64,000 nt of DNA from Prevotella sp. (lineage in GTDB: Bacteria; Bacteroidota; Bacteroidia; Bacteroidales; Bacteroidaceae), in NCBI GenBank assembly GCA_017410365.1, contig JAFQQY010000050.1, positions 1 through 64,000 on the forward strand, read 5' to 3'. The notes under the pieces were generated by a model. The model worked only from the letters and a program-made list of their open reading frames with translations. It did not search any database and was not told the DNA's origin. Shown in pieces: positions 42,833 through 52,081 of this stretch. The position numbers and the translations under genes were made by a program. Numbering within the stretch: position 1 is the stretch's first letter; every line of letters starts with the position of its first letter.

Positions 42833-44011
42833 TTACCTGTTCTTATGGCTCATAAACCATGAATGGGCGTAGAAGTGGTATATGCCTAATGCTACAGCAG
42901 ACAAGATGAGCGAAAGGACTAGCAGCAAGGTATGGCCAATGGCAGAGAGACAGAAACCAATGCCTAATCCTATTGCTATGCCTGACTCCCAAGCCAGCAT
43001 GAATGTACTTTGTGAGGTTCCTCGCTGACAATGTCGGCTTAGCTTGATGAAAAACAACAGGAATCGTGCTCCTACAATTCCTACTCCGAAACCTATGAAC
43101 AGAGGCGCTATAAATATCACACTCTGCAAATCATGGGTAAGAAGCAACAAGATAGCTGCCATGATAAACATAAGGGCAGATATGACCTCGCTCTTCAAAT
43201 CGGCTGTCCTGAACACAAAATGCTGTGCTAGAAGGGCAAGCAGAAAGCCTCCCATAAGAAAACCATAGAAGGTGAAGGGCAGACGAAGAGAGAAAAGAAT
43301 GCCTATACTTACATTTATTATGAGCAGATTGACAAAGAGAATAGTGCCGCGAGTAAGAAAGAATCTGTCGAGACTAAGGTGATGCAACCCTTCTTCAGGT
43401 GCTCTAAAAGGAAACTTGGTTGATGCTACTAGCATACATGAAGCAACACATGTTACTATGGCTGCTGTAACCACAGAATCGAAACCCAGAGCATGATAGA
43501 GAAGCAAACCTGTCATAGGACCAATGGAAAGCGACAATCGTGAGAACCATGAAGCACTATGGTTGGCTTCTGTACGAAGAAAAGACTCGCAAGTATCTAT
43601 TACTAGCGTACTTGTAAGCACCATCTGGGCCAATCCAAAGAATGCACCGAAAAGGAATCTCTGTAGATAGAATAGCCATACAACCCAAGAGTGATTGCTT
43701 TCCTGTTCAAAAAGAAACAATGCAGAAGCACATGCAGCCATAGACAATATGGAGGTAATACATATCTTATTTCGCCTGTAGCGTTGAACAAGATATGAGC
43801 AGAATGGTCCTAACAGAAACAATCCCAAGGCAAAGGCAAAGAAACTTATTCCTGTATCTACATTGGTAAATGACTTCTCTGCTGCCATCCATTCGGGAAT
43901 GACTGGCAAAAATATGTATACCGACATAGCCACCAAGAAATTGGCTATCGACATCATCCAAAAACCCCTGTGCCATAGTTTAATATGTACAGGGGTGCTT
44001 TGTGTGTTCAT
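42833..44011 (-). CDS. Major facilitator superfamily transporter
   Basis: 392-residue inner-membrane protein with about 12 hydrophobic helices, drug/metabolite-efflux-like MFS type. The early loop LVQRYRRNKICITS corresponds to the conserved loop 2-3 region. No substrate-specific motif is visible. It is followed on the same strand, 9 bp upstream, by panB, so the two are probably cotranscribed from the panB promoter. Whether it exports pantoate or a related compound is only a thought from context. Confidence 0.82.
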   Translation of the reverse strand: MNTQSTPVHIKLWHRGFWMMSIANFLVAMSVYIFLPVIPEWMAAEKSFTNVDTGISFFAFALGLFLLGPFCSYLVQRYRRNKICITSILSMAACASALFLFEQESNHSWVVWLFYLQRFLFGAFFGLAQMVLTSTLVIDTCESFLRTEANHSASWFSRLSLSIGPMTGLLLYHALGFDSVVTAAIVTCVASCMLVASTKFPFRAPEEGLHHLSLDRFFLTRGTILFVNLLIINVSIGILFSLRLPFTFYGFLMGGFLLALLAQHFVFRTADLKSEVISALMFIMAAILLLLTHDLQSVIFIAPLFIGFGVGIVGARFLLFFIKLSRHCQRGTSQSTFMLAWESGIAIGLGIGFCLSAIGHTLLLVLSLILSAVALGIYHFYAHSWFMSHKNR

Positions 44012-44020
44012 ATATCTTGA

Positions 44021-44842
44021 TTAGTAAGACTCTTTTTCGTTAGGGAAGTCACAATTCTTTACATCCTCTACATATCTGCCTATAGCATCTGTCATGACGG
44101 AATTAAGATTGGCATATCTACGCAGGAAACGAGGACTAAAGCCTTGTGTCATGCCAAGCATGTCTGAAACAACAAGTATCTGACCATCTGTACCATTTCC
44201 AGCACCTATGCCAATGGTTGGAATAGATATTTCCTTAGATACTCTAGCAGCAAGTGTGGCAGGAACTTTCTCAAGAACCAAAGCAAAACAACCAATATCT
44301 GCCAATGCATGGGCATCACTAATCAGTTTGGCTGCCTCTTCCTCTTCTTGTGCTCTAACAGCATAGGTACCAAACTTATTGATGCTTTGAGGTGTCAGAC
44401 CAAGATGACCCATGACAGGAATACCTGCATCGAGAATTCTGCGGATAGTATCTATAATCTCTACACCACCTTCCAGTTTAAGAGCATCGCAACCACTTTC
44501 TTTCATTATCTTGATGGCATTCTTTACACCATCATGACTTCCAATCTGATAGGTTCCAAATGGCATGTCGCACACTACCAATGCTCTGTCAACAGCTCTT
44601 ACAACAGAACGAGCATGATAAATCATTTGTTCAATGGTAACAGGCAAAGTGGTTGAGTTACCGGCCATTACGTTTGAAGCAGAGTCTCCAACCAAGATAC
44701 CGTCAATACCTGCCTTGTCAACTATTCCTGCAGTTGTGAAATCATAAGATGTTAGCATGGAAATCTTCTCACCTTTCTGCTTCATCTCTATAAAGCGACG
44801 TGTTGTTACCTTACGCTTATCGCTTACTAAATATCCTGCCAT
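44021..44842 (-). CDS. panB: 3-methyl-2-oxobutanoate hydroxymethyltransferase
   Basis: Makes ketopantoate from alpha-ketoisovalerate and methylene-tetrahydrofolate, the first committed step of pantothenate synthesis. 273 residues. [19 protein letters not shown] and [20 protein letters not shown] hold the metal-binding Asp. [18 protein letters not shown] and [20 protein letters not shown] are the other family motifs. It is the first gene of a two-gene unit with an MFS transporter; panC and panD lie at 5.3-6.5 kb. Confidence 0.96.
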   Translation of the reverse strand: MAGYLVSDKRKVTTRRFIEMKQKGEKISMLTSYDFTTAGIVDKAGIDGILVGDSASNVMAGNSTTLPVTIEQMIYHARSVVRAVDRALVVCDMPFGTYQIGSHDGVKNAIKIMKESGCDALKLEGGVEIIDTIRRILDAGIPVMGHLGLTPQSINKFGTYAVRAQEEEEAAKLISDAHALADIGCFALVLEKVPATLAARVSKEISIPTIGIGAGNGTDGQILVVSDMLGMTQGFSPRFLRRYANLNSVMTDAIGRYVEDVKNCDFPNEKESY

Positions 44843-44881
44843 AATTGCAATTGTTTATTGTTATATTTAAATTTCAGCCTG

Positions 44882-44889
44882 CAAAGTTA
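44882..44889 (-). promoter_or_regulatory. -7 box (TAACTTTG) for panB
   Basis: Minus-strand TAACTTTG, expected RNA start near 44875, leader about 33 nt. Confidence 0.6.
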
Positions 44890-44892
44890 ATG

Positions 44893-45116
44893 CAAACTGA
44901 GTGGAGAACAAAATAAATTCATTTATTTTTTATCCCGAGGTGCAGCTTAACTTATCTAAAGTTAATGCAAAATTTCGGTTAAGCGAGTAAAATGAAAATA
45001 TATTTGCATTTTCGAGCGAAAGAAATTTATTTAAACTGAGTGGAGACGTGTTGTTGAGCTAATGCGAAAAAAAATAAATTCATTTATTTTTTATCCCGAG
45101 GTGCAGCTTAACTTAT
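44893..45116. repeat. Duplicated 46-bp direct repeat upstream of panB
   Basis: Positions 44910-44955 and 45071-45116 are identical over 46 bp (starting AAAATAAATTCATTTATTTT, ending GTGCAGCTTAACTTAT). Each is preceded by AAACTGAGTGGAGA at a different distance (about 2 and 22 bp). Between them is an AT-rich stretch with GAGCGAAAGAAATTTATTTA. No gene is present between panB and the HAD phosphatase gene. Confidence 0.8.
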
Positions 45117-45136
45117 TTTCAAATGATATAATTACA

Positions 45137-45766
45137 TTAAAGCGAAAACCCTTTATAATTATCTATTACAATATCTGCAAAAGAAGCTATGCTTTCAGGA
45201 CTATTAGTTGTTGCAAGTCCCACAACTCTCATACCAGCTGCTCTACCTGAGCGCAACCCATTGAAACTATCTTCAAATACAACACACTCTGTTCTTTCTG
45301 CTCCTAACCTTAATGCAGCCTTTTCATAGCAATCAGGGTCAGGCTTGCTTCTTTCAAAATCTTCTGATGTCAATATAGCATCAAACATATCCTTGAATTC
45401 AGGGCGACATTGATAAACCTGCTCCATCTTAACTCTATTACTGCTTGTAACCACAGCAGTTTTAACACCATTTAATCGAAGGTGGCCAATAAAATCAATG
45501 AATCCATCGATATAGTCGAAAGTCATGTGCTTTTCAAATTCATTGAGCCTATCGGTAATTACTTTCTGCATTGGTTGGAGTTCACCGGAGAAATGCTTGT
45601 CGAATATCTGAACAAGTGTCTGTCCCTTAATCTGATGTTCCAACCCTGGTGTCTCTGGATGAAACTCTCGGCATTGCTCTCCCCAAAAAACAGTGTATTG
45701 CGGCTCTGTATCGAACACTACTCCATCTAAATCAAACAATGCAGCTTTTATATTTGATAAATTCAT
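45137..45766 (-). CDS. HAD-superfamily sugar-phosphatase / beta-phosphoglucomutase-like protein
   Basis: 209 residues. HAD motif I is LFDLDGVVFDTE (about 10-21), motif II is VVTSSNR, motif III is the Lys of RSKPDPDCYEKAA and motif IV is VVFEDSFNGLRSG. A helical cap lies between motifs I and II (subfamily IA). Substrate is probably a small phosphorylated sugar or phosphoglycolate-like compound. The ATG at 45766 is preferred over 45787 because the promoter box at 45785-45792 would overlap the earlier codon. Confidence 0.85.
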   Translation of the reverse strand: MNLSNIKAALFDLDGVVFDTEPQYTVFWGEQCREFHPETPGLEHQIKGQTLVQIFDKHFSGELQPMQKVITDRLNEFEKHMTFDYIDGFIDFIGHLRLNGVKTAVVTSSNRVKMEQVYQCRPEFKDMFDAILTSEDFERSKPDPDCYEKAALRLGAERTECVVFEDSFNGLRSGRAAGMRVVGLATTNSPESIASFADIVIDNYKGFSL

Positions 45767-45784
45767 AACATTTAAAAATTTTTG

Positions 45785-45792
45785 CAAAGGTA
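45785..45792 (-). promoter_or_regulatory. -7 box (TACCTTTG) for the HAD phosphatase gene
   Basis: Minus-strand TACCTTTG, 18 nt before the ATG at 45766; it overlaps the alternative start at 45787. Confidence 0.6.
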
Positions 45793-45910
45793 CTCCAAAT
45801 TATTAACTAAAAGGATTTTTTGATGCAGAAAATCTGTCTGTCGGCAATACTTTTCATAAAAGCACAGAGATGTTTTAAAATCAGCGTTTGGTTATAATAG
45901 AATAAATTCT

Positions 45911-45918
45911 TACCTTTG
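45911..45918 (+). promoter_or_regulatory. -7 box (TACCTTTG) for rsmG
   Basis: TACCTTTG ends 20 nt before the rsmG ATG; expected leader about 14 nt. Confidence 0.65.
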
Positions 45919-45938
45919 CAGTAACAATAAAAGATTCT

Positions 45939-46565
45939 ATGCAAAGTATATTGAAATATTTCCCCAACCTGACTGAGCGTCAGAAGGAACAATTTGCTGC
46001 ACTTAATGAGTTGTATCATGATTGGAATCAGAAAATCAATGTCATTTCACGCAAGGATATTGACAATCTGTATGAGCATCATATACTGCACTCTCTTGCC
46101 ATAGCAAAGGCTATACGTTTCAAGGAAGGCAGCAACATATTGGATTTTGGAACAGGTGGAGGTTTCCCAGGTGTTCCTCTTGCCATCATGTTTCCTGAAT
46201 GTAATTTCAAACTGATAGATGGAACGGGAAAGAAAATAAGGGTAGCACAGGAAGTGGCTAATGCTATTGGTCTTGAAAACTGCCATCCCACTCACCTGCG
46301 TGGTGAAGATGAAAAGGGTGAATATGACTTTGTGGTGAGCAGAGCAGTAATGCAGTTGCCTGATCTCATGAAGATAATTCGCAAGAACATATCAAAAAAA
46401 CAGCAGAATGCCATGATTAATGGTCTTATATGCCTTAAAGGTGGTGACATGCAAGCTGAAACAGCACAATTCAAGAACATTGTTGAAATAACCGACATCA
46501 GCACTTGGTTTGAAGAGGAGTGGTTTGTTGGTAAACAACTTGTATATGTGCCAATAGTAAAATAA
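45939..46565 (+). CDS. rsmG: 16S rRNA (guanine527-N7)-methyltransferase
   Basis: 208-residue class I SAM-dependent methyltransferase that modifies the 530 loop of 16S rRNA; loss gives low-level streptomycin resistance in other bacteria. ILHSLAIAK and ILDFGTGGGFPGVPLAIMFP (about 66-85) hold the SAM-binding loop. The later VVSRAVMQLPDLM region fits the family motif VxxRA. It is followed after 16 bp by an MBL hydrolase gene on the same strand. Confidence 0.94.
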   Translation: MQSILKYFPNLTERQKEQFAALNELYHDWNQKINVISRKDIDNLYEHHILHSLAIAKAIRFKEGSNILDFGTGGGFPGVPLAIMFPECNFKLIDGTGKKIRVAQEVANAIGLENCHPTHLRGEDEKGEYDFVVSRAVMQLPDLMKIIRKNISKKQQNAMINGLICLKGGDMQAETAQFKNIVEITDISTWFEEEWFVGKQLVYVPIVK

Positions 46566-46581
46566 AATAGACTACCAGATT

Positions 46582-47226
46582 ATGCTAAACATAAAGACTT
46601 TTGTCTTCAATCCTTTTCAGGAGAACACCTATGTAGTAAGTGATGACAGCAAAGAAGCGGTGATTATAGACTGTGGTGCATTCTTCAATGAGGAAAGAAA
46701 GGAATTGACAGACTATATAGACAAAAACAATTTGAAGGTGGTTCATCTGCTTTCCACTCATGGACATATAGACCACAATTTTGGCAACAACACCATAGCC
46801 GATTATTATAATGTCAGACCTGAAGTACATAAGGCAGATGCTGGTTTGATGAGAAGACTTAGTGAACAAGCACTGGCATTCTGCAATTATCATCTGGAGT
46901 ATGACATGCCAGAAGTGGCTGACTATCTAAATGACGGTGATATTATACGTTTTGGAAATCACGAGATAAAAGTGATTCACACTCCAGGCCACTCACCAGG
47001 CTCTATGGTATTATATATTGCTGATGAGGATGTGGCATTCAGTGGCGACACTCTGTTTATGATGAGCATTGGAAGGACTGATTTAGAAGGCGGTTCATTT
47101 TCTGATATTCAGAAGAGTCTTTTACGCATGATAAAAGAACTTCCCGACAATACAAAAGTATTTCCAGGGCATGGCCCCCAGACAAGCATAGCTAAAGAAA
47201 AGCTTCATAATCCATATATAAGATAG
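46582..47226 (+). CDS. Metallo-beta-lactamase-fold hydrolase (glyoxalase II-like)
   Basis: 214 residues with a complete binuclear zinc site. STHGHIDHNFGN is the HxHxDH motif (about 58-63), HTPGHSPGSM supplies the third His, SGDTLFMMSIGR the bridging Asp and FPGHGPQT the last His. This is the short glyoxalase II-like/persulfide-hydrolase group. Thioester hydrolysis is likely but the substrate is not defined. It shares the rsmG promoter and ends at a hairpin terminator. Confidence 0.88.
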   Translation: MLNIKTFVFNPFQENTYVVSDDSKEAVIIDCGAFFNEERKELTDYIDKNNLKVVHLLSTHGHIDHNFGNNTIADYYNVRPEVHKADAGLMRRLSEQALAFCNYHLEYDMPEVADYLNDGDIIRFGNHEIKVIHTPGHSPGSMVLYIADEDVAFSGDTLFMMSIGRTDLEGGSFSDIQKSLLRMIKELPDNTKVFPGHGPQTSIAKEKLHNPYIR

Positions 47227-47227
47227 C

Positions 47228-47258
47228 AAAAAGGGAACCTTCGCAGGCTCCCTTTTAT
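47228..47258 (+). terminator. Terminator after the MBL hydrolase gene
   Basis: AAAAGGGA (47229-47236) pairs with TCCCTTTT (47249-47256), with an inner CCT/AGG. It starts 2 nt after the stop codon. Confidence 0.8.
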
Positions 47259-47354
47259 AAGTTTAACTTCAAAGAAGAGATCTCCTCAATGAAGTATCTA
47301 ATTGCAGATATTACTATGAAATTAAATAATCATATAAAATTTCATTGCAATTAG

Positions 47355-47387
47355 AAAAAAAAATTGATTGTCTCACGACAACCAATC
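47355..47387 (-). terminator. Terminator of the ileS-to-DUF3256 operon
   Basis: On the minus strand ATTGGTTGTC and GACAATCAAT form a 10-bp stem (one mismatch) around GTGA, followed by nine Ts. It lies about 105 nt after the DUF3256 stop. Confidence 0.75.
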
Positions 47388-47493
47388 TTTTTATTAACCT
47401 TAATAATCTAATACCATGAAAAACACATTGCAAAGGTATAAATAAATTTTTATTAATGCAACAATTCATTATTATTTCAACGGAAATTTAACT

Positions 47494-48135
47494 TTATTTA
47501 AAAGTTTTACCGTCCCATTGCAATCGTTTTGTTACAAATAATGGTTTTAGAATGTCATTTTGTTCTTTCATCAGAATAGTCGTTGAAGCATTGATTGTCA
47601 TTGATTCGTCAGTGCTTGAAAGACTTGCTGAGTAGATATATTCCTCTGGATTGTTTATTATTTCATTATATTTCTCTATGCTCATAGTGTCTGGGCGAGA
47701 AAGAAATTCCTTGAAATCAAGCCCAGTAATGGGACTTGCAATATCCAACTCATTCCATTTAGAAGAATAAAACTCGACCTTGCTCTCACATGATTTTTCT
47801 CCATAGGTGGTTAGCATGCATACAACCCACTCTGCCGAATCTTTCAATTGTGCAGACGGTTTAAGTAGTTTGAGTTCAAGCATGACTGCTGGATTCAACT
47901 GTATCTTCAAATAAGTAGAATCAAGTTTGAGCATCTGGGTGTTGCCACCAAAGCGGTTGGTTACCTCTGATTTCATATTTGCATTAACAAAATCAATCAT
48001 GTCAAGCTTATTGTTCTCGGTGAGATATGGCAACATATTCTCAGGCATCTGCTTGAACACATCTGTAGCTGTGGTTGTTTGAGCCTTAGCATACAGGCAT
48101 GATATACATAAGAATGCTATTAAGAGTATCTTCAT
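47494..48135 (-). CDS. DUF3256-family exported protein
   Basis: 213 residues with a signal peptide (MKILLIAFLCISCLYAKAQ). The mature part begins TDVFKQMPENMLPYLTENNK and includes DMIDFVNANM, both typical of the Bacteroidetes DUF3256 family of periplasmic or outer-membrane-associated proteins with no known function. It is the last gene of the ileS operon, 70 bp after rsmE. Confidence 0.8.
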   Translation of the reverse strand: MKILLIAFLCISCLYAKAQTTTATDVFKQMPENMLPYLTENNKLDMIDFVNANMKSEVTNRFGGNTQMLKLDSTYLKIQLNPAVMLELKLLKPSAQLKDSAEWVVCMLTTYGEKSCESKVEFYSSKWNELDIASPITGLDFKEFLSRPDTMSIEKYNEIINNPEEYIYSASLSSTDESMTINASTTILMKEQNDILKPLFVTKRLQWDGKTFK

Positions 48136-48205
48136 TATTGTTAATCGTTTTTTGGATATTGACGCTAGTCATTCACATAATACATAAACTATGATTACTA
48201 TAATA

Positions 48206-48925
48206 CTAACTACTGGCAAGATGCATCATCATCAAAGCCGATAGTCCTGCTGTTTCTGTACGCAATCTACTCTTGCCAAGATGAACAGATATGAAACCAG
48301 CATCTATTGCCATACGTACTTCATCTATTGAAAAGTCGCCCTCTGGACCTATCAAAACGGTCACTTTATCATTGTCAAAAGGCTGTTTCAGCTCATCAAA
48401 CAGATACTTTCTCTCTACCTCTTCATAGCAATGGGCAATGTATTTTCTGCCCTCAAATGGCTGATTGATGAACTTTTCAAAATCAACCATATCGTTTACA
48501 ACAGGCTTCCATGCCTTGTGGCTTTGCTTTGTGGCAGAAACAACAATCTTGTCTATGCGAAGAGTCTTTATAACCCTACGCTCTGAAAAACGACAGTTAA
48601 GGAATGAGATAGCATCAACACCTATCTCTGTTGCCTTTTCAGCCATCCATTCTATACGTTCCATCATCTTTGTAGGAGCAATGCCTATATGAAATGTCCC
48701 GTTCCATTGACGTTCTTGTGGCAATGTTTCCAAGATGCGATACATACATTTCTTTGATGCAGCCAGAGTAACCTCTGCCCTGTAGTATACACCATTGCCA
48801 TCCATAAGCATTATCTCATCACCACCTTTCAGCCGCAATACTTTCAAAGCATGCATAGCCTCTTCTTCAGGCAGTTGGTCTGATGTAGCCGCATCAGGGG
48901 CATAGAAGAATCTTACCTCCTTCAT
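48206..48925 (-). CDS. rsmE: 16S rRNA (uracil1498-N3)-methyltransferase
   Basis: 239-residue SPOUT-class methyltransferase. The N-terminal PUA-like domain (1-70) is followed by the knotted SAM site, with LIGPEGDFSIDEVRMAIDAG (about 188-207) and LGKSRLRTETAGLSAL (about 213-228) as signatures. It starts 3 bp after the nucleoside permease stop in the same operon. Confidence 0.94.
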   Translation of the reverse strand: MKEVRFFYAPDAATSDQLPEEEAMHALKVLRLKGGDEIMLMDGNGVYYRAEVTLAASKKCMYRILETLPQERQWNGTFHIGIAPTKMMERIEWMAEKATEIGVDAISFLNCRFSERRVIKTLRIDKIVVSATKQSHKAWKPVVNDMVDFEKFINQPFEGRKYIAHCYEEVERKYLFDELKQPFDNDKVTVLIGPEGDFSIDEVRMAIDAGFISVHLGKSRLRTETAGLSALMMMHLASS

Positions 48926-48928
48926 CTG

Positions 48929-50188
48929 TCAGTCTTTCTTTGGATGGAATACTAATGCAAACAATACACATATTACAAGTGCATAGCCAGCGAAGATATA
49001 CCAACAAGTGGCCCAATCGCCTACTGTATAGAAATTGCCATCTACAACGGTTCCTGTGGTATAATTATTTATAACAGCCTGTGCTGCTAATGTTCCTATT
49101 GTAGCACCTATACCATTTGTCATAAGCATGAACAAACCTTGTGCACTTGAACGGATATTGGCTGATGTTGACTTCTCTACAAATAAAGAACCTGAGATAT
49201 TGAAGAAGTCGAATGCCACTCCATATACAATCATTGAGAGTATAAACATCCATACGCCAGAACCAGGATTGCCCACTCCGAAGAGGCCAAATCTGAGTAC
49301 CCATGCAAACATAGCTATCAGCATAACATTCTTTATGCCAAAACGTTTCATAAAGAAAGGTATGAGCAGTATGCAACATGTCTCACTAATCTGTGAAAGC
49401 GAAATCAGGATATTAGCATGTTGAACACCAAATGTATCAGCATATTCTGGCATTGCACCAAAACTAGCTATGAATGGATTGGCAAAACCGTTTGTTATCT
49501 GTAGACATACGCCAAGAAGCATGGAGAATATAAAGAATATGGCCATGTGTGATTGCTTGAACAATGCAAAGGCCTGTAATCCAAAGGCTTCGACAAATCC
49601 TTTCTTACTGTCTTTGTCAGCCACTGGACACTTAGTAAGCGTGAATGTATAAAGGAAGAACAATATGCTCAGAACACCAGAAGTGATAAACTGATAATGA
49701 TTGTCTTGGAATCCCATAAGGTCGACAAACCACATGGTAACTATAAAGCCTATGGTTCCCCAAACACGTATAGGCGGGAAATCCTTCACTGTGTCCATTC
49801 CTGCTTGTGTCAAAGCTGTATATGCAACAGAATTGCTAAGTGCAAGTGTTGGCATATAGAAAGCAACACTAAGTGAATAGAGAGTAAAGAATGTGGCAAA
49901 ACTCATGTTGTCTCCAGATGTATTGCCATACCATGCTGTAAGCAGCATGAATATACCAGCAAGCAAATGGCAGATGCCAAGCATTCGTTGTGCCTGAATC
50001 CATCTATCGGCAATAATTCCTATAATAGCAGGCATGAATATCGATACAATTCCCTGCATAGAATAAAACCATCCTATCTCAGTACTTAGGCCTAAGTTGC
50101 CAAGATAACGGCCCATACAGGTAAGATAGGCTCCCCAAACTGCGAACTCAAGGAAGTTCATCAGCGACAAACGCATTTTCAGATTCAT
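48929..50188 (-). CDS. Nucleoside:H+ symporter-type MFS permease (NupG/XapB-like)
   Basis: 419-residue inner-membrane protein with 12 predicted helices. The opening MRLSLMNFLEFAVWGAYLTC and GIVSIFMPAIIGIIADRWIQ match the nucleoside permease family. The middle FSMLLGVCLQITNGFANPF and the later YGVAFDFFNISGSLFVEKST also match. Expected to import purine or pyrimidine nucleosides; specificity cannot be read. It lies 20 bp after the small unknown gene. Confidence 0.85.
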   Translation of the reverse strand: MNLKMRLSLMNFLEFAVWGAYLTCMGRYLGNLGLSTEIGWFYSMQGIVSIFMPAIIGIIADRWIQAQRMLGICHLLAGIFMLLTAWYGNTSGDNMSFATFFTLYSLSVAFYMPTLALSNSVAYTALTQAGMDTVKDFPPIRVWGTIGFIVTMWFVDLMGFQDNHYQFITSGVLSILFFLYTFTLTKCPVADKDSKKGFVEAFGLQAFALFKQSHMAIFFIFSMLLGVCLQITNGFANPFIASFGAMPEYADTFGVQHANILISLSQISETCCILLIPFFMKRFGIKNVMLIAMFAWVLRFGLFGVGNPGSGVWMFILSMIVYGVAFDFFNISGSLFVEKSTSANIRSSAQGLFMLMTNGIGATIGTLAAQAVINNYTTGTVVDGNFYTVGDWATCWYIFAGYALVICVLFALVFHPKKD

Positions 50189-50207
50189 AGTTATAAATTT
50201 ATTTTGG

Positions 50208-50423
50208 TTATTCTATTCTTTTATTATCCTTATAGGCTATGAGAGAAGAATCGGAATCTTTTCTGATCTCTATCCTTCCTCCAAGCCATTCGGTGCCAGC
50301 CATTTCTCCATCAAGGGGGTAGATGTCTGCTACCCTGCCCTCTCTGATAGAAACGACTTGCATTGGCATAATCTTACCGTCTAGTTCTATCTCATGGGCT
50401 GCTACTTTTCTATCTCGCACCAT
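50208..50423 (-). CDS. Small conserved protein of unknown function (71 aa)
   Basis: Begins MVRDRKVAAHEIELDGKIMP. It is acidic/basic mixed with predicted beta strands (MQVVSIREGRVADIYPL), no signal peptide and no Cys. It overlaps the end of the DUF4296 gene by 14 bp and lies 20 bp before the permease gene, so it is embedded in an operon, which supports it as a real gene. I recognise no family. Confidence 0.7.
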   Translation of the reverse strand: MVRDRKVAAHEIELDGKIMPMQVVSIREGRVADIYPLDGEMAGTEWLGGRIEIRKDSDSSLIAYKDNKRIE

Positions 50424-51432
50424 TGAAATTCCTTTTTCTTACATCACTCATCTTGAGAGGTTTGCGCATTTGCAGCTTTTCATTAGCAGCTTTATTAGAT
50501 GCATTGTTTGCTGACCTCAGAATGGTCTTTATGGAATCTCTCTTCAATGAGTCTATATTTGCGACGCCAACTTTCAAAGTGTCTGTTGCAAGAGAGTCTG
50601 CCTTTATCGTATCTGGCTTTGCAAACTTTGTAGTATCAACAGGTACTTTAGGATGGAATCGTATAAGCTGTATCTTATCTACAAACAAAAGTTTCAATGT
50701 GTTTGAGTCATCATTACCTTGATGCAGATAAATGAAACCCTTGATGCACTTAACATCACTTTCATCATAAGCTCTGATGTTTATCTGGGTAAGACCTGTT
50801 ACAGACATTCTTCTTGTCTGAGTATATACACTGTCGTTCTCGTATTGTACGGCAAGATATAGCATGGCATCCTTAGTTCCTGACTGATAGAGGAATGTGC
50901 TCATCAGATTGAACAAGAAAGAATCGCCACGTTGATATGTTGAATCGGCCTTTATTTCAAAGTCAAACCTATTGACTGTAGGCTTAGGAATGAGTATTGT
51001 TGATGACACCTCACTCCATATATTGGCTGTATCACCTTCTGTTGTAAACTGGGTATACTTACCAATCTCACCAGCTGCAGCACCATAATTCTCTACTTCA
51101 TCGTTCATTCGCTCAGAAATATTGCGATATATGTCATGCAAACGATAAGCATGGGTGTAATAATATACAAGTGAAGAGTCGAACTCAGCCTCTGTAACAC
51201 CATGGTTTGCCAATATCGACCTGTAATACATATTTTTATAATATGCCACAGAATCGGTATTCATCTTTACTGTAGCCAATGATTGCGACAGATGATACTC
51301 ATACAATATATCTTCCATGTCATCAGGCTGTATATACTTCTCTGGCACAGAAGGCTTGCATGAAGATACTACAACTGCCACAAGCAGTAGCATCAAGACT
51401 ATCTTGCTATTATTCAGCATCTTCTTTCTCAT
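50410..51432 (-). CDS. DUF4296-family lipoprotein
   Basis: 340 residues. The N-terminus MRKKMLNNSKIVLMLLLVAV leads into a lipobox ending at Cys25 (VVVSSC). The first part of the mature protein (YIQPDDMEDILYEYHLSQSL, HGVTEAEFDSSLVYYYTHAY) is the DUF4296 domain. The C-terminal half is less conserved and ends in a Lys/Arg-rich tail. The start at 51432 overlaps lspA by 23 bp; ATG 51420 would overlap by 11. It is notable that a lipoprotein gene overlaps the gene for the lipoprotein signal peptidase. Confidence 0.8.
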   Translation of the reverse strand: MRKKMLNNSKIVLMLLLVAVVVSSCKPSVPEKYIQPDDMEDILYEYHLSQSLATVKMNTDSVAYYKNMYYRSILANHGVTEAEFDSSLVYYYTHAYRLHDIYRNISERMNDEVENYGAAAGEIGKYTQFTTEGDTANIWSEVSSTILIPKPTVNRFDFEIKADSTYQRGDSFLFNLMSTFLYQSGTKDAMLYLAVQYENDSVYTQTRRMSVTGLTQINIRAYDESDVKCIKGFIYLHQGNDDSNTLKLLFVDKIQLIRFHPKVPVDTTKFAKPDTIKADSLATDTLKVGVANIDSLKRDSIKTILRSANNASNKAANEKLQMRKPLKMSDVRKRNFNGAR

Positions 51433-52081
51433 CTACAGATAGCGATTTATCTTCTTTTTTCAAAGACAACTTGCTCAATTCCTTTCGGTAGAAAAGCAAT
51501 AACAATACTACGCCAACACTTATGCTGGCATCAGCGAAATTAAATATTGGACTGAAGAAGACAAAATCTTCGCCTCCTACCATTGGCATCCAATCTGGCC
51601 ATGTGCTCACTATGAGAGGAAAGTAGAACATATCTACTACCTTGCCCATGAGGAATGGTGCATAACCTTCACCAAATGGCACGAAATAGGAGGTATAGAA
51701 CTCAGAAGAGGCATTGAATATCAGTCCATAGAACATGCAATCGATGATATTGCCCATAGCACCAGCCATTACCATAGCAAGACATACGATATAGCCAGTA
51801 CGTGCTTTTTGCTTTACTTGCAGGTAGATATAATACCCTATCACGCTTACTGCAACAATACGGAATAGCGACAATACAAGCTTGCTGCCTATTTCCATGC
51901 CAAAAGCCATACCCTTGTTTTCAATAAAGCATATCTTAAACCAGTCGGTAATGGTTATGCATTCATGCAGATGCATGTTAGTCTTAACCCAGATTTTCAG
52001 TATCTGGTCTATCAAAAGAATGGCTATAACAATTATTACAGCCATTCTTCCATTTGTCAGAATCTTTCTGATACTATTCAT
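51410..52081 (-). CDS. lspA: Lipoprotein signal peptidase (SPase II)
   Basis: Cleaves signal peptides of prolipoproteins in the inner membrane. 223 residues with four hydrophobic helices. The catalytic Asp pair is in AGAMGNIIDCMFYG and FNFADASISVG. It is longer than most family members because of an extended loop between the two motifs (about 115-165) and an acidic Lys/Glu-rich C-terminal tail. It starts directly after the DksA-like stop. Confidence 0.93.
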   Translation of the reverse strand: MNSIRKILTNGRMAVIIVIAILLIDQILKIWVKTNMHLHECITITDWFKICFIENKGMAFGMEIGSKLVLSLFRIVAVSVIGYYIYLQVKQKARTGYIVCLAMVMAGAMGNIIDCMFYGLIFNASSEFYTSYFVPFGEGYAPFLMGKVVDMFYFPLIVSTWPDWMPMVGGEDFVFFSPIFNFADASISVGVVLLLLFYRKELSKLSLKKEDKSLSVDEKEDAE

